A DNA stretch of 43,459 bases from Candidatus Poseidoniaceae archaeon. Its GTDB lineage: Archaea > Thermoplasmatota > Poseidoniia > Poseidoniales > Poseidoniaceae. Positions 40,164 through 43,459 of the stretch are shown here, piece after piece (the first letter of the stretch is position 1; every line of letters begins with the position of its first letter). Both the position numbers and the translations under genes were made by a program. Under the pieces are notes generated by a model. It was not told where the DNA came from. It did no database searches and was given only the letters and a program-made list of their open reading frames with translations. The DNA lies in contig JAPKFC010000007.1 of NCBI GenBank assembly GCA_028821785.1, positions 1 through 43,459 of the forward strand, in the 5' to 3' direction.

Positions 40164-40655
40164 ATGGCGAGAGCACTAGAGCAAGATGATGAGGCGGTAA
40201 GCCCTGTTATTGCCACAGTTCTATTGCTGGCGATTACGGTCATGCTTTCGAGTATGGTTTTCGTAATGATGCAAGGTGCATTAACCACCACAGAGAAATC
40301 CCCGCCTTTGGCTCAAGTCAGCGTTCGTGGTTTGGAAAATGGATTCCATGTTGTTAAAATCTCAAGTTTAGATCAATCTATTGACCCAGCGAAATTGAAG
40401 TATGATATTTATCCAGAGGGTGGACAAGGTGACCCTGTAAGAGGCCATGTTGCTGATTCAGGTGTCTATGGGGTTGTAGGTGCAAATGTTTCTTTCCACG
40501 ATAGAGATGCAGGTTATTCGGTAACAAAAGGGGATTATTTTGTAATTGATTCAACTGCGATTGGTTCAAACCTTGGAACTTGGAGATTCAAATTAATCGA
40601 TGAATCAGCAGGGGTCGTTTTGGTCGATATCGTTTTACCAGCGATTGAGAATTAA
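40164..40655 (+). CDS. Archaeal type IV pilin
   Basis: A 163-residue protein with the archaeal pilin N-terminal signature: a short charged leader (MARALEQDDE), then AVSPVIATVLLLAITVMLSS, the hydrophobic helix that forms the filament core. The remainder is a beta-rich domain. A prepilin peptidase would cut just before or near the AVSPVI box. The ATG at 40164 is preceded by AGGG six bases upstream; the frame runs further back to 40077 but those residues look unlike a pilin leader. Its end overlaps the convergent moaA by four bases. The TadA/GspF genes at 31599-34165 may assemble it, though they are not adjacent. Confidence 0.85.
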   Translation: MARALEQDDEAVSPVIATVLLLAITVMLSSMVFVMMQGALTTTEKSPPLAQVSVRGLENGFHVVKISSLDQSIDPAKLKYDIYPEGGQGDPVRGHVADSGVYGVVGANVSFHDRDAGYSVTKGDYFVIDSTAIGSNLGTWRFKLIDESAGVVLVDIVLPAIEN

Positions 40656-41656
40656 CCACCAATATATGACATTTCAACACGGTCTTTTGTTTGTTCAACA
40701 GTGCCTCTCTGTTCACTATAATTGTCATTCCTACCTTTCCAGATCTCGCTAATTGCGTTACCGATTTGCTCTTGGCTAGCATCCATTCTTAGAATTGAAC
40801 GAATACTATGTCCTTCGCTGGCAAATAAACAAGTGTAAATGGAACCTTCTGCGGATAGTCTTGCTCTACTGCAATCACCGCAAAATGGATTGGTAACAGA
40901 TTCGATAAAGCCAACCTCGGAGCCATTTTTCATTTTCCAAAGGTTTGCCACCTCACCTGGGTAATTAGATTGAACACTTTCTAATTGACCGAATTCTAGT
41001 TCAATTATTTTTCTCATTTGTTCACCACTTACAACGGAATCATAATTCCATGAATTGGTAGTTCCAACATCCATGAATTCGATAAAGCGTGGAGTGATAG
41101 AGATTTGATTGAAATAGCTAATAATTGGGATTATTTGGCTTTCATTAACGCCTTTTTGAATTACGCAATTGACCTTCACTGGTAGTTCTATTTGCCTACA
41201 GAATTCAATTCCTTGTAAGATTTCATCAACCGAGTTTGTAGTATCAGAAAGTGATTGGAAAACCTCATTTTCTAAGGCATCAAGACTCACCGTAACTCTA
41301 CTTAAACCAGCCTCTTTGAGTTGGAGGGCGTACTTTTCAAGTAAGATTCCATTTGTTGTTATCGCGATATCTATTCGACTATCCAATGCCCTGATTTGGC
41401 GAACTAATTCAATGACATTCCTGCGCATCAATGGTTCTCCACCAGTCAATCTAATTTTCTCAATTCCCAATGGTAATAGCGAACTGACGATTGTAGTTAT
41501 CTCTTCATAGGTTAGGATTTTTTCCTTTGCTAGAAATTGATAATCGTTTCCAAAATGCTCTCTTGGCATACAATATGTACACCTGAAGTTACAACGATCT
41601 GTGACCGATATTCTCAGATCACGTAGAGGCCGACCTCTAGAATCGTTCAACCTCAT
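40652..41656 (-). CDS. moaA: GTP 3',8-cyclase
   Basis: A radical SAM enzyme that starts molybdenum cofactor synthesis by converting GTP to 3',8-cyclo-GTP. The N-terminal cluster motif is C22-x3-C26-x2-C29 (RCNFRCTYC), the SAM contact is TGGEPLMR, and the second cluster is held by C259, C262 and C276 (CGDCSRARL then YTC). The C terminus ends in GG, which is needed in the family for activity. At 334 residues it is of normal length. Its start lies 48 bases from the divergent aroA. Other moa genes are not in the window. Confidence 0.95.
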   Translation of the reverse strand: MRLNDSRGRPLRDLRISVTDRCNFRCTYCMPREHFGNDYQFLAKEKILTYEEITTIVSSLLPLGIEKIRLTGGEPLMRRNVIELVRQIRALDSRIDIAITTNGILLEKYALQLKEAGLSRVTVSLDALENEVFQSLSDTTNSVDEILQGIEFCRQIELPVKVNCVIQKGVNESQIIPIISYFNQISITPRFIEFMDVGTTNSWNYDSVVSGEQMRKIIELEFGQLESVQSNYPGEVANLWKMKNGSEVGFIESVTNPFCGDCSRARLSAEGSIYTCLFASEGHSIRSILRMDASQEQIGNAISEIWKGRNDNYSEQRGTVEQTKDRVEMSYIGG

Positions 41657-41704
41657 GGGTATTGCTGAGTGTGTCTGCTTTTTGAATATGCGTTCCCAAA
41701 TTTG

Positions 41705-43153
41705 ATGACACCTAGCCGCGTCGCTGACAATATGGCCAAACGCTGGGTTTCCAAATGGAATGACTCAGTTGATACTGCACCGGTCAATGATATCGAATAT
41801 TTGTCGGTTAATGGATTGTCAAAGGGCGGTGATTTACAGTGGAATTTACCTCCTTCAAAATCCCATCTCATAAGATTATTGGCTCTTAGTGCCCAAAGTA
41901 ATCAAATAATTACTTTAAAAAATGTAAATAACGCTGGTGAAGATTCACGCAGCATGAGAAGATGTCTACAACAACTTGGAGTCAAGATTGAAGACATGGC
42001 AAATGGCGAGGTTTTGTCTAAGCCAGGCCTTTCGGAAGTTGCATTTCACCCAGATTCAGTAGATTGGCGAGTTCATGGAGTTGGCAGTGATGGATTTTCT
42101 AAGCCAGCTAGTGTATTACATGCCGGTAATTCGGGAACTGCATTTAGAATTTTAACTGCTATTTCTGCTAATATCGGACAAAGCGTAGCCATAGATGGAG
42201 ACCGTTCGTTACGGCTTCGTAATTTTTCAACTCTTATTGGAACATTGGAAAGTTCGGGAGTAACAGTTTCAAAAGGGCATGGTGAAGAAGCATTACCGTT
42301 AATTGTCTGTGGGCCGATTGATTGTTCACAGCAAGTTGATCTGGACTTATCAAAATCAAGTCAGCCATATTCGGCATGGATGTTATCCTCTTCAAGGTTC
42401 AGCGATAGTAAAAAATTGAATCTCAAAGGGCAAGCAGTGTCGCGAAAACATAGTGATTTGACATTTCGTTTATGCGCGGAGAGCGGTGCAGATTTCTCTG
42501 ATGAAACTCTACGTCCTTGGGTTCCACATTTCGCAGATACAGAAGTATTGGTTCCAAGAGACGCATCGATGGTTAGTTTTGCAATGCTGGCAACTAAAGT
42601 TCTACAAACTAAGACCATTATTACTGGCTGGCCTCCAAGCGAAGATGCACTAGGAAATGACATATTGCAGCAATACTGTAGTGAATTGGGCTTTGCATGG
42701 AATGAAACAAATTCGAATGTTGAAATTACTCTAAACAATAATCCGGGTGACAATAATGAAATTAATCTTCGAGATGCAAATGACTTGCTTCCACCTCTTG
42801 CAGCCTTGATGGCAATATCCTCAGGTGGTAGAATCATTGGTGCTGCCCATGCAGCACATAAGGAGAGTAATCGCTTAACAAAGACACGTCAATTACTATT
42901 TCAATTTGGTATTGAAAGTACAGTTTCACAAGATGGAATTGAGGTCGCAGGTGGGCAGAAGATAAAATCCCCAGGCGATATTGTCTCAACATTTGGCGAT
43001 CATCGACTTCAGATGACAGCGGTTATCCTCGCTTGTGCTTGCTCAGCAAAAGTAGCTGGGCCGAATCTACACAAAATTGCAGATGAAGATTTGTTATTGC
43101 GATTAATCAAATACGGAATTGACATTGAAGAGAAATTATTCAAAAGCAAATAG
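41705..43153 (+). CDS. aroA: 3-phosphoshikimate 1-carboxyvinyltransferase
   Basis: EPSP synthase joins phosphoenolpyruvate to shikimate 3-phosphate. The substrate Lys52 lies in PPSKSHLIRLLAL; the PEP region is HAGNSGTAFR, where most relatives have NAGTA; GDRSLRLRNF corresponds to the usual SLRxRPM stretch, with the Pro-Met replaced; SSQPYSAWML gives the SSQ motif; and the C-terminal TFGDHRLQMT is the conserved HR segment. A ~35-residue N-terminal part precedes the fold. I use the ATG at 41705; 41732 and 41669 are also possible, and there is no strong ribosome site. The gene is divergent from moaA. aroD in this window supplies an earlier step. Confidence 0.92.
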   Translation: MTPSRVADNMAKRWVSKWNDSVDTAPVNDIEYLSVNGLSKGGDLQWNLPPSKSHLIRLLALSAQSNQIITLKNVNNAGEDSRSMRRCLQQLGVKIEDMANGEVLSKPGLSEVAFHPDSVDWRVHGVGSDGFSKPASVLHAGNSGTAFRILTAISANIGQSVAIDGDRSLRLRNFSTLIGTLESSGVTVSKGHGEEALPLIVCGPIDCSQQVDLDLSKSSQPYSAWMLSSSRFSDSKKLNLKGQAVSRKHSDLTFRLCAESGADFSDETLRPWVPHFADTEVLVPRDASMVSFAMLATKVLQTKTIITGWPPSEDALGNDILQQYCSELGFAWNETNSNVEITLNNNPGDNNEINLRDANDLLPPLAALMAISSGGRIIGAAHAAHKESNRLTKTRQLLFQFGIESTVSQDGIEVAGGQKIKSPGDIVSTFGDHRLQMTAVILACACSAKVAGPNLHKIADEDLLLRLIKYGIDIEEKLFKSK

Positions 43154-43245
43154 AACCACTCCAAACTTGAATCTCATACACAAGGGACCCTTCAACACGC
43201 ATGCGCATACGACCGTAGCCTATCGAAGGACGCACTGAAAGCCCA

Positions 43246-43459
43246 TTAATAACCCAAGGTTTCTGGATCTGAATCAAGAATCCAAAACCAATAATCATGA
43301 CACGGGTAATTTGTTTTCGGTTCAATTGCGAGTTTTTCGAGCTCCTCAATTGTTGTATTCCAATTCTCCACACTTATGCTATCTTTAGAAACAGCATCGC
43401 ACTCATAAATTGATTCTTCTTGATCTTGAAGGACAATCAACCATCCATCATTCACTGTA
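43246..43459 (-). CDS. Possible small acidic protein at the right edge (partial or uncertain)
   Basis: The frame, starting at GTG 43455 or beyond the edge, gives an acidic 69-residue product beginning NDGWLIVLQDQEESIYEC and ending DSDPETLGY. It may be the end of a longer gene, since no stop is seen upstream in the four remaining bases. A second frame on the same strand continues past this stop to 43140 with a beta-like, Arg/Gly-rich stretch (INGLSVRPSIGYGRMRMRV). I cannot tell which is coding, or whether a frameshift joins them. No family is recognised. Confidence 0.35.
   Translation of the reverse strand, partial: TVNDGWLIVLQDQEESIYECDAVSKDSISVENWNTTIEELEKLAIEPKTNYPCHDYWFWILDSDPETLGY

Overview
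The window looks like chromosomal DNA from an uncultured marine euryarchaeon, most likely Marine Group II (Candidatus Poseidoniia). This is an inference from gene content, since no rRNA is present. The archaeal markers are an RPA and RPA-associated protein pair, a Hel308-type helicase next to a probable KEOPS Cgi121 subunit, polyprenyl diphosphate synthase plus geranylgeranyl reductase for ether lipids, and a pilin with the archaeal class III signal. These sit beside a bacterial-type gyrase (gyrB-gyrA) and several large Ser/Asp-rich secreted proteins held by a C-terminal membrane segment, a combination typical of Poseidoniia. The DNA is AT-rich and densely coding. Many starts follow a good Shine-Dalgarno sequence (GGAGGTGA-like), including GTG and TTG starts, and these were used to correct several start sites.

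Layout. 1-4055: the end of a DUF2085-like membrane protein; an extended, divergent thymidylate kinase with a membrane protein upstream of it; and an anchored M28 peptidase. 4144-9475: a 1401-residue secreted HExxH metalloprotease with PKD-like repeats and a second anchored exoprotein. 9513-10346: type I 3-dehydroquinate dehydratase. 10347-10835: a repeat-bearing, gene-free region. 10836-15507: gyrB-gyrA. 15613-19305: a LeuA-like acyltransferase, an AstE/AspA-type zinc hydrolase, a hot-dog thioesterase and a SprT-like protein. 19376-22028: an unknown exoprotein and a small membrane protein.

22181-28338: Hel308-like helicase, Cgi121-like protein, then the TldD/TldE protease pair. 28550-34165: rpa and the RPA-associated gene, then a small unknown protein, two short GspF-type membrane proteins and a TadA/VirB11-type ATPase, which look like a compact type IV filament or secretion engine. 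34170-37842: a SAP-repeat protein, a helical protein and a divergent HemC-like protein, the last two overlapping tail to tail. 37925-43153: prenyl synthase, geranylgeranyl reductase, type IV pilin, moaA and aroA. The right edge carries one uncertain small gene.

How they work together: aroD and aroA are two shikimate-pathway steps at opposite ends. The prenyl synthase and reductase build and saturate membrane lipid chains. The pilin could be exported by the TadA/GspF engine 6 kb away. M28, the PKD metalloprotease and other anchored exoproteins suit a protein-degrading heterotroph. The least explained items are the HemC-like protein lacking an obvious cofactor cysteine, the thymidylate kinase with an altered P-loop and an extra domain, the first gene of the secretion operon, and the structured DNA upstream of gyrB and rpa.
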